A stretch of 41,971 nucleotides of DNA from an uncultured Polaribacter sp. (GCA_905480405.1 CAJQQH010000095.1:1-41971); one strand, 5' to 3'; shown: positions 6,787 through 15,685, counted from the first letter of the stretch. Notes: generated from the letters alone by a model not told the origin. Numbers and translations are program-made.

Positions 6787-8474
6787 TGGATCAAAATAAA
6801 ATTGACATATTAGAAAGAGCTTTACAAAGACAAAAAAGTGCTAGAAAACAAGCTGAAAAAATTTTAGAAGTAAAATCTTTAGAATTATTTGACGCATCAC
6901 AAGAATTAAATAAAGCAAATAAAAAATTAAAATCTCTTTTAGACGAAAAAAGTACCCAATTAAAAGGTGTTTTTGAAAATATAAATGATGCTTACCTTGT
7001 AATGAATATTAAAGGTAAGATTATAAAAATGAATGATGTTGCAATTGATTTTTTTGGTTACGATTTAAATAACGAACCAGTTAATGCTTTAAATCTTATA
7101 TTTAAAGAAGACTTTGAATATGCTATGAAATCGTTTTATGCTTTAATAAAAGATGGGCAATTTTCTAATTACAACGCAAGAATTTTAACAAAGAATAAAG
7201 AAATTAAATGGGTAAATATTAACGGGAGTATTATTTATGATAAGCACAATAAACCTGTTGCAGCACAAGGTGTTGTTAGAGATATTACGGTTCAAAGAGA
7301 AAAAAAATTAACATTAGATTTAATTAATAACACAGCTAAATCTATTTTAGGAAAAGAAGATATTAATGAAATTGCTTTTGAAATATCTAACAGTATTAAT
7401 AATTATTTAGAAACTAGTAACTGTATTATTTATTTAAAAGATAATGAAAATAATAAATTAGAGAAAGTTGCTGGTATTTATTTTGATGAATCTACACCTC
7501 TAGAAAATAAAATTGTAAATGATGTTTTAAAAACAGGCAATTATGAGCTGATAAATAATTTAAATAATGATAAAAGACATGTACAAAGTTTAAAAAATAA
7601 CCAATCTAAAATAACAGTACCAATAATTAATGATGGTATTGTAATTGGTGTTATTGATGCTGAACATGAATCTAAAAATTATTTTAAAATAGAACATGTT
7701 GATACCATAAAAAATATAGCGAATTTGGTTGCATTGCAATTAAAAAGTGCTTTAAATATAAGAGAGAGAACAATTGCGGAAGAGCAAAATACTGTGCTTT
7801 TAAAGAAATTAGAAAGAAGTAATGAAGAGTTACAAGAATATGCACATATTGTTTCTCATGATTTAAAGTCTCCATTAAGAAGTATATCTGCTTTAACTTC
7901 TTGGATAAAAACAGACAACATAGATGCTTTTGATGAGATGAGTCTTCAAAATTTTGAAGCAATAGACTTAACACTAGAAACTATGGAGAACTTAATTACT
8001 GATGTTTTAGAATATTCTAGCTTAAACGCAGTTGTAGCTGAAGATAAAGAAGTTGAATTAGATGTTTTAATAAAAAACTTAATTAATGTTTTATATGTAC
8101 CAGAAAATATTACAATAAACATCTTAAATAAATTGCCTATAATAAAAGGTGATAAAACTAAGTTTCAACAATTATTTCAAAATTTAATTGGTAATGCAAT
8201 TAAGTTTAGTAACAAAGATAAAGCATATATAAATATTGATGTAGAAGATAAAAATTCTTTTTACAAATTTTCTATTCAAGATAATGGAATTGGAATTGCA
8301 AAAAAGCATTTCGAAAGTATTTTTAAAATATTCCAATCATTAACAAAAGCAAAAAATTCATCAGGTATTGGTTTATCAATAGTTAAAAAAATTGTTGATA
8401 TTTATAAAGGTGAAATTTGGTTAGAGTCTGAAGTAGATAAAGGAACTACTTTTTACTTTACAGTAAAAAAGTAG
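6786..8474 (+). CDS. PAS-GAF sensor histidine kinase, cassette B (H-NOX-associated)
   Basis: 562 residues, no membrane segment. An N-terminal coiled coil (ERALQRQKSARKQAEKILE type, 1-60) is typical of kinases encoded with H-NOX or NosP sensors. Then come a PAS domain (about 62-172), a GAF domain (about 175-325), a second short coiled coil, HisKA with H358 in IVSHDLKSPL, and HATPase with NLIGNAIKFSN, DNGIGI and GIGLSIVKKI. The catalytic half is clearly paralogous to the cassette A kinase, while the N-terminal half is not. It overlaps the H-NOX stop by one base, so sensor and kinase are made together. The H-NOX protein would be the NO input; PAS and GAF could add further signals. Confidence 0.95.
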   Translation: MDQNKIDILERALQRQKSARKQAEKILEVKSLELFDASQELNKANKKLKSLLDEKSTQLKGVFENINDAYLVMNIKGKIIKMNDVAIDFFGYDLNNEPVNALNLIFKEDFEYAMKSFYALIKDGQFSNYNARILTKNKEIKWVNINGSIIYDKHNKPVAAQGVVRDITVQREKKLTLDLINNTAKSILGKEDINEIAFEISNSINNYLETSNCIIYLKDNENNKLEKVAGIYFDESTPLENKIVNDVLKTGNYELINNLNNDKRHVQSLKNNQSKITVPIINDGIVIGVIDAEHESKNYFKIEHVDTIKNIANLVALQLKSALNIRERTIAEEQNTVLLKKLERSNEELQEYAHIVSHDLKSPLRSISALTSWIKTDNIDAFDEMSLQNFEAIDLTLETMENLITDVLEYSSLNAVVAEDKEVELDVLIKNLINVLYVPENITINILNKLPIIKGDKTKFQQLFQNLIGNAIKFSNKDKAYINIDVEDKNSFYKFSIQDNGIGIAKKHFESIFKIFQSLTKAKNSSGIGLSIVKKIVDIYKGEIWLESEVDKGTTFYFTVKK

Positions 8475-8532
8475 TATTTATTAAGAGAATATTTCTATTT
8501 ATATAATTTGTTTTAAAATTAAATTAAAAGCT

Positions 8533-9234
8533 ATGAAGTGTATTATTGTAGATGATGAAAGTTTGGCTAGGGAAATTATAAAAACGCTAACAAAGGAAAT
8601 AAAAGATTTAATAGTTGTAGATGAATTTTCTAATGCTATACAAGCTATAAAATTCTTAAATGAAGAGCAAGTAGATTTAATTTTTTTAGATATTCATATG
8701 CCAGATTTTAATGGTTTAGATTTTATTAAATCATTAAAAAATCCTCCAAAAATTATTCTTACAACTTCAGATCCTAAATTTGCGTTAGAAGCTTTCGAGT
8801 ATGATTTTATTATAGACTATTTATTAAAGCCTTTAGAATTATCACGGTTTGAAAAAGCAATAAAAAAAGTAAAGAAAAAACAAATTGAAGCTATTTCTGA
8901 AAAGGTAAAAAGTAGCGAAAATGTAAATGATTTTTACGTAAATATAGATAGACGTTTAATAAAAATTGATTTGTCTAGTATTTATTTAATTCAAGCAAAA
9001 GGAGATTACATTCATATAAAAACAGAAGGAGAAAACTACGTTGTACATTCAACATTAAAAAAGATTGAAGAAAAACTTCCAACATCATTATTCTTAAAAG
9101 TACATCGTTCTTATGTTATAAATCTTAAAAAAATTATAGATATTCAGGATAATACAATACTAATAAAAAAGGAAGTTATTCCAATTAGTAGATCTAAAAG
9201 ACCGGAATTAATGAAACGATTAGATTTACTATAA
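8533..9234 (+). CDS. LytTR-family response regulator, cassette B
   Basis: 233 residues. The receiver has IVDDE, D53 in LIFLDIHMP, LTTSD and LLKPLE. The LytTR domain (about 134-233) contains YVNIDRRLIKIDLSSIYLI, AKGDYI, LFLKVHRSYVIN and SRSKRPELMKRL. Along most of its length it matches the cassette A regulator, especially in the DNA-binding half, so the two very likely bind the same sites and may compete, co-operate or form heterodimers. It is 58 bases downstream of the kinase, a larger gap than elsewhere in the cassette, with no consensus -7 element that I can see there. Confidence 0.95.
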   Translation: MKCIIVDDESLAREIIKTLTKEIKDLIVVDEFSNAIQAIKFLNEEQVDLIFLDIHMPDFNGLDFIKSLKNPPKIILTTSDPKFALEAFEYDFIIDYLLKPLELSRFEKAIKKVKKKQIEAISEKVKSSENVNDFYVNIDRRLIKIDLSSIYLIQAKGDYIHIKTEGENYVVHSTLKKIEEKLPTSLFLKVHRSYVINLKKIIDIQDNTILIKKEVIPISRSKRPELMKRLDLL

Positions 9235-9239
9235 ATTTA

Positions 9240-9327
9240 ATTGTCTATAGTAAACTTGTATTTTATCTATAGTTAAAATGTAAATAACGAATAATTAATT
9301 TAAAAGCTAATTTCATCTATATTTTTG
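9240..9327 (+). promoter_or_regulatory. Candidate LytTR operator and -7 element before DUF4114 gene
   Basis: Half-sites ATTGTCTATA (9240-9249) and TTTATCTATA (9262-9271) are offset by 22 bp. A consensus -7 element, TATTTTTG, is at 9320-9327, 58 bp after the downstream half-site and 80 bp after the upstream one. A third copy, TTCATCTATA (9312-9321), runs into the -7 element and could be a repressing or auxiliary site. The start codon is at 9346. Confidence 0.6.
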
Positions 9328-9345
9328 TGGTATAAATTATATATC

Positions 9346-11787
9346 ATGAAAAACATTTTTATAATATTATTATCTTTAGTTGTATTTACTTTTCAGGCTC
9401 AGTCATATACATATTTAGGAGATTATACTTCTAACGGAACACCTAATTATTTAGTAACTCCAAGTGATAACGTATCTTCTAAAACTTTAGACAATATAAA
9501 TAATTCTCTTCCAGAATCTTATCCTGTACCAGAATACAACCCACAGTATATTTCTTCTGGTTATGATACAGATATAAAACTATCAGAAAAAGCTGATATA
9601 TGGGTAACTTTCGTTGCTGAAGGTGCCGGATATAAAAATGTTTTAGGTTTTTATACATATGATTTAGATAACCCAATAACAACCGCTCCAAGAATTGAAG
9701 ATATTACTATCATTTTCCCTAACGTTTCTGCTCTTGGAAGTGGAGGAGGATTACAAGTTGGAGACAAGGTTAATATTGGAACTTTTGAAAAAGGAACAGG
9801 TATTGGTTGGGTATTATTAGCTAATGCTTGGAGTTCATCTACACAAAAGGTTGGTGATGGATTATGGAAATTATTTTCCAACCCATCTTTTAATCCAGAA
9901 AACGAAGAAGATTTACGTTACCATAATGTATTAATAGCAGACCCAGAAAATGAAAGAATTTTTTTAGGGTTTGAGGATATTAGAAGAGATTATAATTCTT
10001 GCGATAATGATTTTAACGATGCCGTTTTTTATGTAACTGCAAGCCCTTATGATGCAATTATTACAAGTAACTATGCAGATATTACAGAGTCTAACAGCGT
10101 TACTTCTGCATATGATGGTGGTTTAGAAAGCAATGGTTCTTTGGCAGATTTAATTGCTAAAAGAAATTTTAAAAGAAAACAAAGTGGAGATGATTTTTAT
10201 AAAAAAGAATCTCAAAATTTATTTAAAAAGAATAGTTATAATTTTAAATCAAATTCAACATCATTAATAGATTATTTACCAGAATCTGGTATGTATAATA
10301 CTGAAGTGGCAAAAGTTTCTAGTCCAGATGATTTATTAGAAATAACAAATGCAAAAGAAATTTTTTCTGTAGATTATTATGAAGGAGAAAAAAGAGTTTC
10401 TGCAGTTTTAGCTACTACTACAGAAGGTAAAATATATGATCATTCGAAAATAATATGCGATAGGTTAAATAATTCGAGTTTAGAAGATATAAGAACGGTA
10501 AAAACAAAAAGTCATCAAATTATTAGTTCTAAAATTAAAAGAGCTTCAGGTGAAATAGAATACACGTTAAGCTTTTCTATAAAAATGGATGGAAATGAGA
10601 ATGAGCTTTTTAGTTATTGGAATATCGACCAATATCCAACAGGAAATTATCAAAATTATCAAATTTGGGGTAGTTCTTACTCTCAAGTATTTTCAATAGC
10701 AAATTTTATTATTGAAACACACACAACTAAAAACGGATTAAAAAGCACATCAAATGAACATGTTTTACCAAATGTATTTGTAAAATCAGGAAACTACTCA
10801 AACGGATTTCTAAATTTAAATATTGTTAATAAAACAAATGAAAAGGAAGTTAAATTTGTTGGAAATATTGCCGAAACTGAGGTTTCTGATCATATACAAA
10901 CATCAAACACAATAAAACTTTCTGGGGCTTATGATGAAAGTTTAACCATAGAAACTGGAATTTTGTTTGATATCGGTTTTTCTTTAGAAACTGATTCTAC
11001 AGTACAAAAAGATGCTCTTTATTTAGCAGATGGACCTTGGGGTTTAGATTATTTAGAAGATTATGCAGAAATAACAAACTTTGAAATAAATACTTTAGAA
11101 AGAGAGTATAACGATGAACTTTATGAAGTTGATAGAAATGCGAAAGTTTCAGGTGAAGTTAAAGGGAATATTAATTTGTTTAGACATATTTTACCTGGGG
11201 ATCAAAGTTTAAATGTTCTTGATTATGATTCTGTTAACTTTAGTATCATAAATGAAAATTCAATTGAGGTTGTTATAATGCAAAATGAAGATAGAGCTTG
11301 GGAAAACAGATTAAAGTATACTTTACCAGCAAATTCTGAAGAAAAAGAATATAGTATTTCCTTTAAAGATTTTCTAGATGCCGAAGGCAATGGAGTTGAT
11401 GTTACAAATATTAAAACTGTTGTATTTTCTGTAATTGGTGACTACACAAACTTTAAACCGTTTAGTTTTTCTGTAAATAATTTGTCGTTTAAATCTAAAG
11501 GAGTTTTATCAACAGAATTATTTAATAAAGTAGATGATAAAAAAATTATAAATTATCCTAACCCTTTTTCTGTATCTACAACCTTTGTATTACCAGAAAA
11601 CTCTCAGTCTATTCAAATTCAGGTGTTTGATATGTTGGGTAGAGTAGTAGATCAACAAAATTTAAATACAAATAGTGAATTAAAAAAAATAAAGTATAAT
11701 GCACCCAACCTTAATAAAGGAGTTTATAAGTATCGAGTAATAAACGATCTTAACAAGGTTTATTCTGGTAGTTTTATAATAAAATAA
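9346..11787 (+). CDS. DUF4114 domain protein with type IX secretion sorting domain
   Basis: 813 residues from the ATG at 9346. An upstream in-frame TTG at 9325 overlaps the -7 element and would precede the signal peptide, so I reject it. MKNIFIILLSLVVFTFQAQS is a Sec signal peptide. Around residues 195-230 the acidic pattern GFEDIRRDY...DNDFNDAVFYV matches DUF4114, often found in extracellular matrix or adhesin-like proteins. The last 75 or so residues (NYPNPF..., VFDMLGRVV, LNKGVYKYRV) are a type A T9SS C-terminal signal, so the protein should cross the outer membrane by T9SS and end on the surface or outside. It follows cassette B behind a LytTR-like operator, which suggests NO-responsive surface or matrix function (inference). 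Confidence 0.88.
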   Translation: MKNIFIILLSLVVFTFQAQSYTYLGDYTSNGTPNYLVTPSDNVSSKTLDNINNSLPESYPVPEYNPQYISSGYDTDIKLSEKADIWVTFVAEGAGYKNVLGFYTYDLDNPITTAPRIEDITIIFPNVSALGSGGGLQVGDKVNIGTFEKGTGIGWVLLANAWSSSTQKVGDGLWKLFSNPSFNPENEEDLRYHNVLIADPENERIFLGFEDIRRDYNSCDNDFNDAVFYVTASPYDAIITSNYADITESNSVTSAYDGGLESNGSLADLIAKRNFKRKQSGDDFYKKESQNLFKKNSYNFKSNSTSLIDYLPESGMYNTEVAKVSSPDDLLEITNAKEIFSVDYYEGEKRVSAVLATTTEGKIYDHSKIICDRLNNSSLEDIRTVKTKSHQIISSKIKRASGEIEYTLSFSIKMDGNENELFSYWNIDQYPTGNYQNYQIWGSSYSQVFSIANFIIETHTTKNGLKSTSNEHVLPNVFVKSGNYSNGFLNLNIVNKTNEKEVKFVGNIAETEVSDHIQTSNTIKLSGAYDESLTIETGILFDIGFSLETDSTVQKDALYLADGPWGLDYLEDYAEITNFEINTLEREYNDELYEVDRNAKVSGEVKGNINLFRHILPGDQSLNVLDYDSVNFSIINENSIEVVIMQNEDRAWENRLKYTLPANSEEKEYSISFKDFLDAEGNGVDVTNIKTVVFSVIGDYTNFKPFSFSVNNLSFKSKGVLSTELFNKVDDKKIINYPNPFSVSTTFVLPENSQSIQIQVFDMLGRVVDQQNLNTNSELKKIKYNAPNLNKGVYKYRVINDLNKVYSGSFIIK

Positions 11788-11810
11788 TTACTGTATTTAG
11801 AAAATAATTT

Positions 11811-13886
11811 TTATTTTTTGAAAAATGGTTTTTTAAAAATTAGCCATTTAAACCTTAAACCGAACTCGGTATAAGTAAAGCTTGTGTTTGCTGCTGTAGC
11901 TACAGCAGAGGCAATGTTACTTTGCAATCCATAGATATTTATCAATGCTCTCTCTGAAAATTTGTATCCTAATTTACCTTGAATCCTATAAGTACTTTGT
12001 CCATCATCATTTTCTATATATTGTAAACCGGTGGCAGCTGTTAAGCCATAAAACCATTCTTTTTTCTTAGCTGCAGTTTCATCTTTAATAATGTTAACAA
12101 AAACTTCTACTGCATTAAATTTCCTTGGACTAAAATATGTTGTAGGCACTTGGTTTTTAAATGAAAGATTTTGATAATTAATACCTCCTTTTATAGACGG
12201 TTTTTCTAAAATATTATAATAAAGAGAAGTAAATAATAAATTTCTTGCATTTTGATCACTTTGCCAAGTGTAATAATACTGTGTAAACCAACCTAAATTA
12301 AAGTTAGTATTTACACTATAATTTAAAATAAGATTATTTTGTACTATTTGTTCATTTAATAATGCTGCATTAAAATTTTGAATATCTCTTTTATAACCTA
12401 ATTCTAAATTTTGAAGCTTAAAAGGCTTCATATTAATAGAGATATCCGTTAGAAATTGATTGTATTTACTTTCATCAGAATCAGAAGATGTTACCCCAAA
12501 ACTACCTTTTAATGTTAGGTTATTTAATAATTGATAAGAAGCACCTATAGTAAAATTATTTGTTGTTGCTTTTAAATTGGTAATTTGATTAGAAGTAGAC
12601 CTATAATTATAATTGGCTAACAACTTAAACTTAGTAGAAAACGGAACTTCAGTTTTTATATCGTAAGCATTAGCTTTATTGTTACCATTGTCATAAGAAT
12701 AAGAAGCTTTAGTTTCTACATACGGAGTAAAACTTAAATCTAGTTCCTTTATAAAATTAGAGGCATCTTTTTGTTTTTTATAAAAAACTAAAGTGTTTTC
12801 CGCACTCTTATAAGCATTAATATAATAGCCAGATGCTTTTAAAGCATTTGCTTTTCCTAAATTACCATCAAAAGAAGCACTGTCTTTTTTTAAGATTAAA
12901 TTATAATCATCAATACTTTTCTTAAAATCACTTTTATAAATATTGAGTGTTGCTCGTAAAGAAAGCATCCAGTTTTCTGGGGTTTTATTATCATCCAATA
13001 GTTTATCAATTTCAGTTTTGGCAGACGTATATTTTTTATTCCAAATTAAAGCTTGAATGTATCTTTCTATCGTTTGATTTTTTAAAGTTTCAGTGGTGTG
13101 TTTATCAATACTTTTTTGAGCTGTTTTACTTACAGTTAATGCTGTTTTATCATCACCATCTAAGTGATATGCTAAAGCTATTCCATTTAACGAGATTAGT
13201 TTATCTTCTGGCTTTTTACCTATAATTTCATAAGTATTTTTTGCTTTTTCTATTTGTTTAGAAATTAAATATAAATTAGCAAGGTTTAGTAACGTCTCTT
13301 TATCGTCTTTAAATGAAGTGAAATTTTCTTTTAAAATGGTTTCTGCTTCCTTATATTTTTGATCACTTACTTTCTTACTTGCCAACCCTAATCTCATGTA
13401 TTTTTTAGAAACCAAAGCATTAGGATTACCAGGAAGTACATCTAAGGCTTTGTCTACATTTATTAAAGCAGCTTTAAATTCTTTTAAATTAGATAAGGTA
13501 TTAGCATAGCCTAATAATGCAGCAAAGCTTTTATCATTTTCCTTTAGTAATTTTTGATAATAAACTTTTGCATCAGGATAATTCTTACTCCAAAGCAAAG
13601 ACTCAGCATAATTAAGCTTTACTTCAAAATCTGTAGGGTAATCTTTTAATAAGTTGGTAAAAAGTGTTACGGCAGCAGTAGCTTTCCCATTTAAACCAAT
13701 AGCTCTTCCGTAACAAAGTCTGGCCGTTTTATTTGTAGGATACTCTTTTAATATGTCTTTAAAAAAAACTTCGGCCTCCTTGTATTTTCCTGTTTCTAAA
13801 TAGGTAAAGCCTTCTTGCATTTCTTGAGAGTTGATACAAAGACTTAAAAAAAAAAGAATGAAAAAAGAAAAATATTTAAAATTCAT
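11811..13886 (-). CDS. TPR-rich outer membrane beta-barrel protein (YaiO/PgaA/BcsC-like export protein)
   Basis: 691 residues from the ATG at 13886, chosen because MNFKYFSFFILFFLSLCINSQ is a clean signal peptide; an in-frame ATG 11 codons upstream would bury it. Residues about 20-400 are tandem TPR repeats (for example EAEVFFKDILKEYP, AKVYYQKLLKEN). The last 290 or so residues are alternating strands ending in aromatic residues, with a YFSPRKF-like turn, typical of a 14-18-strand barrel. This is the PgaA, BcsC and PelB layout: a periplasmic TPR scaffold plus an outer-membrane porin for polysaccharide export. It is transcribed away from the STAS/flippase genes, consistent with the exopolysaccharide context. 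The exact polymer is unknown. Confidence 0.8.
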   Translation of the reverse strand: MNFKYFSFFILFFLSLCINSQEMQEGFTYLETGKYKEAEVFFKDILKEYPTNKTARLCYGRAIGLNGKATAAVTLFTNLLKDYPTDFEVKLNYAESLLWSKNYPDAKVYYQKLLKENDKSFAALLGYANTLSNLKEFKAALINVDKALDVLPGNPNALVSKKYMRLGLASKKVSDQKYKEAETILKENFTSFKDDKETLLNLANLYLISKQIEKAKNTYEIIGKKPEDKLISLNGIALAYHLDGDDKTALTVSKTAQKSIDKHTTETLKNQTIERYIQALIWNKKYTSAKTEIDKLLDDNKTPENWMLSLRATLNIYKSDFKKSIDDYNLILKKDSASFDGNLGKANALKASGYYINAYKSAENTLVFYKKQKDASNFIKELDLSFTPYVETKASYSYDNGNNKANAYDIKTEVPFSTKFKLLANYNYRSTSNQITNLKATTNNFTIGASYQLLNNLTLKGSFGVTSSDSDESKYNQFLTDISINMKPFKLQNLELGYKRDIQNFNAALLNEQIVQNNLILNYSVNTNFNLGWFTQYYYTWQSDQNARNLLFTSLYYNILEKPSIKGGINYQNLSFKNQVPTTYFSPRKFNAVEVFVNIIKDETAAKKKEWFYGLTAATGLQYIENDDGQSTYRIQGKLGYKFSERALINIYGLQSNIASAVATAANTSFTYTEFGLRFKWLIFKKPFFKK

Positions 13887-13932
13887 GTTAGGTTTTTTTA
13901 TAAAATGCAAGTTAAGCAATAGCTATTAATCA

Positions 13933-13998
13933 TTAATCTGAATATATTGGTTTTTTGTCGAAAACCAAAATAATTTAGGAGATTGAAAGATATATTTG
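13933..13998 (+). promoter_or_regulatory. Candidate LytTR operator and -7 element before STAS-flippase unit
   Basis: Half-sites TTAATCTGAA (13933-13942) and TTTGTCGAAA (13954-13963) are offset by 21 bp. A consensus -7 element, TATATTTG, is at 13991-13998. The pair lies 58 and 37 bp before it, exactly two helical turns closer than at the other sites. The downstream half-site is inside an 8-bp perfect inverted repeat TTGGTTTT/AAAACCAA (13947-13954 and 13961-13968). The region also precedes the divergent TPR-barrel gene. Confidence 0.5.
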
Positions 13999-14021
13999 TT
14001 TAAATATTAAAAATAAAAATT

Positions 14022-14300
14022 ATGTCTTTAAAAATCACAAAAAAATATGAAACATTTTATTTGAATGGTGAAATTAATACTTTAAATAGTAAACCATTTA
14101 TAAATTTTATTCAATTTAATTTCAGTAATGGTAACAATGTTATAATAAATATTGATAACTTAGTTGAAATTAATAAAGAAACCTTTAGTGCAATTAAAGA
14201 ATTATTAAATTCATCAAGTAAAAATTCTAAAATATTCTCAATTGTAGGTAAGGGGTCTAAAGAAATTTATGAAGAGTATAACCAATCTATTGTAGCATAA
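14022..14300 (+). CDS. STAS domain protein with Glu at the phosphosite
   Basis: 92 residues, the same length and opening (MSLKI) as the STAS protein at 5269-5547, and similar along its length (SAIKEL, IVGKGSKEIYEE). Where the paralogue has IDKSGLNAIK, this one has INKETFSAIK: the Ser phosphorylation position is Glu53. The protein may therefore be locked in a phosphomimetic state or have lost partner switching. It starts 24 bases after a consensus -7 element and 26 bases before the flippase gene, so it is probably co-transcribed with polysaccharide export genes. STAS proteins are known to control biofilm polysaccharide production in other bacteria; here the partner is unknown. Confidence 0.78.
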   Translation: MSLKITKKYETFYLNGEINTLNSKPFINFIQFNFSNGNNVIINIDNLVEINKETFSAIKELLNSSSKNSKIFSIVGKGSKEIYEEYNQSIVA

Positions 14301-14326
14301 ATAACTATATTAAAGCAAAATTATCT

Positions 14327-15583
14327 ATGGCAAATTTTCCCCCTTTAAAAAATAAATTTTCACCAGAACAAATTTTTATGCTAAGTGTACTTCTTGTAAA
14401 TGGAGGTAATTACTTGTATAACTTAATTTTAGGAAGATATTTAGGTCCAGAAAAATTTGCAGATGCAGCTATATTAATTACATTTTTATTGGTTCTTTCT
14501 TTTGTAGCGATGACATTTCAGTTAGTTACAGCAAAATTTTCTGTATTATTTGAAGGTACTGTTTTTGAGAATTTTATTTCAAAAATGTTAAAGAACTCTA
14601 TAATTGTTGGGATATTACTAGGTTTATTCGTAATTATTTTTTCGAGTCAATTACAAACTTTTTTTAAAACTACAACTTCAACAATGTTTGTTGTTTTCGG
14701 GTTGGGAATCCCTTTTTATTTTTTGATGAGTGTTAATAGAGGTGTTTTTCAAGGTAAAAAAGAACTTACATCCTTATCAATTACTTATCAAGGTGAAATG
14801 ATAAGTCGTTTATTAATTACTTTCCTATTATTATATTTTGTTAATTTAGAATCTTCAATTTTAATCGCTATCGGAATATTTATCTCATTTATTATTGCTT
14901 TATTTCCTTTTAAAATTAAAATATTCCCTTTTTTTAAATCGATTAACTTAGATGCAACAGAAAAGAAATTAGTTAAAAACTTTTTTATTATTACTGCTTT
15001 TTATGAGTTAACTCAAATTATAATTAATAACAGTGATATATTATTGGTAAAACATTATTTTAATGCTGTAGATGCAGGTTTATACGCATCTTTAGCTTTA
15101 ATAGGTAGAGTTGTTTATTTTATAGCTTGGATGTTTGTAATGCTGTTATTACCTACAGTAATTCAACTTAAAAAAGAAGGAAAACCAACGGTACCAATTT
15201 TGTTAAAGTATGTAGGTTACATTGCTGTTATTGCAACTATTATCATTTTAACTTGTTTATTTTTTCCTAATCAAATTATATTTTTATTATTTGGTAATGA
15301 TTATATAAGTATTGCTCCATTGTTATGGAAATATGCTTTAGCAACCGGAATTTTTGCCGTTTCAAATATTTTTGCATATTACTATTTATCTCTCGATAAA
15401 TATGTTCCTGTAGTACTTTCGGGTTTGTTTGGTATGTTACAGGTATTTTGTATTGTGTTTTATCATGATTCTTTAATGGAAGTTGTTCATGTACAAATTG
15501 CAGCAATGGTTTTATTATTAATAATGCAATTAACTTTTTTCTTCCTATCAAGTCTAAAAGAAAGAAAAAGCACAAACATCTAA
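14327..15583 (+). CDS. Polysaccharide flippase (Wzx/PST-type, MOP superfamily)
   Basis: 418 residues with about twelve hydrophobic segments and almost no long soluble loop. The N-terminal segment NGGNYLYNLILGRYLGPEKF is typical of oligosaccharide flippases: an Asn- and Gly-containing first helix followed by GRYLGPxxF. This protein would move a lipid-linked sugar repeat or glycan across the inner membrane. It follows the STAS gene by 26 bases and precedes a GT4 gene. No Wzy-like polymerase is evident unless the large membrane protein at 19634-22723 plays that part. Confidence 0.85.
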   Translation: MANFPPLKNKFSPEQIFMLSVLLVNGGNYLYNLILGRYLGPEKFADAAILITFLLVLSFVAMTFQLVTAKFSVLFEGTVFENFISKMLKNSIIVGILLGLFVIIFSSQLQTFFKTTTSTMFVVFGLGIPFYFLMSVNRGVFQGKKELTSLSITYQGEMISRLLITFLLLYFVNLESSILIAIGIFISFIIALFPFKIKIFPFFKSINLDATEKKLVKNFFIITAFYELTQIIINNSDILLVKHYFNAVDAGLYASLALIGRVVYFIAWMFVMLLLPTVIQLKKEGKPTVPILLKYVGYIAVIATIIILTCLFFPNQIIFLLFGNDYISIAPLLWKYALATGIFAVSNIFAYYYLSLDKYVPVVLSGLFGMLQVFCIVFYHDSLMEVVHVQIAAMVLLLIMQLTFFFLSSLKERKSTNI

Positions 15584-15654
15584 ACATAAAAACTATTTAA
15601 CTAAGGATATTTACCTTTAAACATATAAATATAAATTGATTCTTCTAAAATCTA

Positions 15655-15662
15655 TAAATTTG
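15655..15662 (+). promoter_or_regulatory. -7 element before GT4 gene
   Basis: TAAATTTG matches the Bacteroidota -7 consensus TAnnTTTG and lies 23 bases before the start codon at 15686. A TTG at 15636-15638 could serve as a weak -33 element. A degenerate half-site, AACATCTAAA (15575-15584), begins 80 bp upstream, the same distance as upstream half-sites at the stronger operators. Confidence 0.5.
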
Positions 15663-15685
15663 AATTATAATTAAAAATAAGTATT

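Noticed and set aside
1242..9234. Mobile element or phase-variation origin for the duplicated cassettes
   Set aside because: I see no transposase, integrase, terminal repeats or tRNA target, and no flanking direct repeats; base composition matches the neighbours. Divergence between copies points to an old duplication.
9325..9345. TTG start for the DUF4114 gene, adding seven residues
   Set aside because: It overlaps the -7 element and would place MWYKLYI before a clean signal peptide that begins at the ATG at 9346.
13887..13919. Upstream ATG (13919) for the TPR-barrel protein
   Set aside because: The extra 11 residues would move the signal peptide away from the N-terminus; the ATG at 13886 is better.
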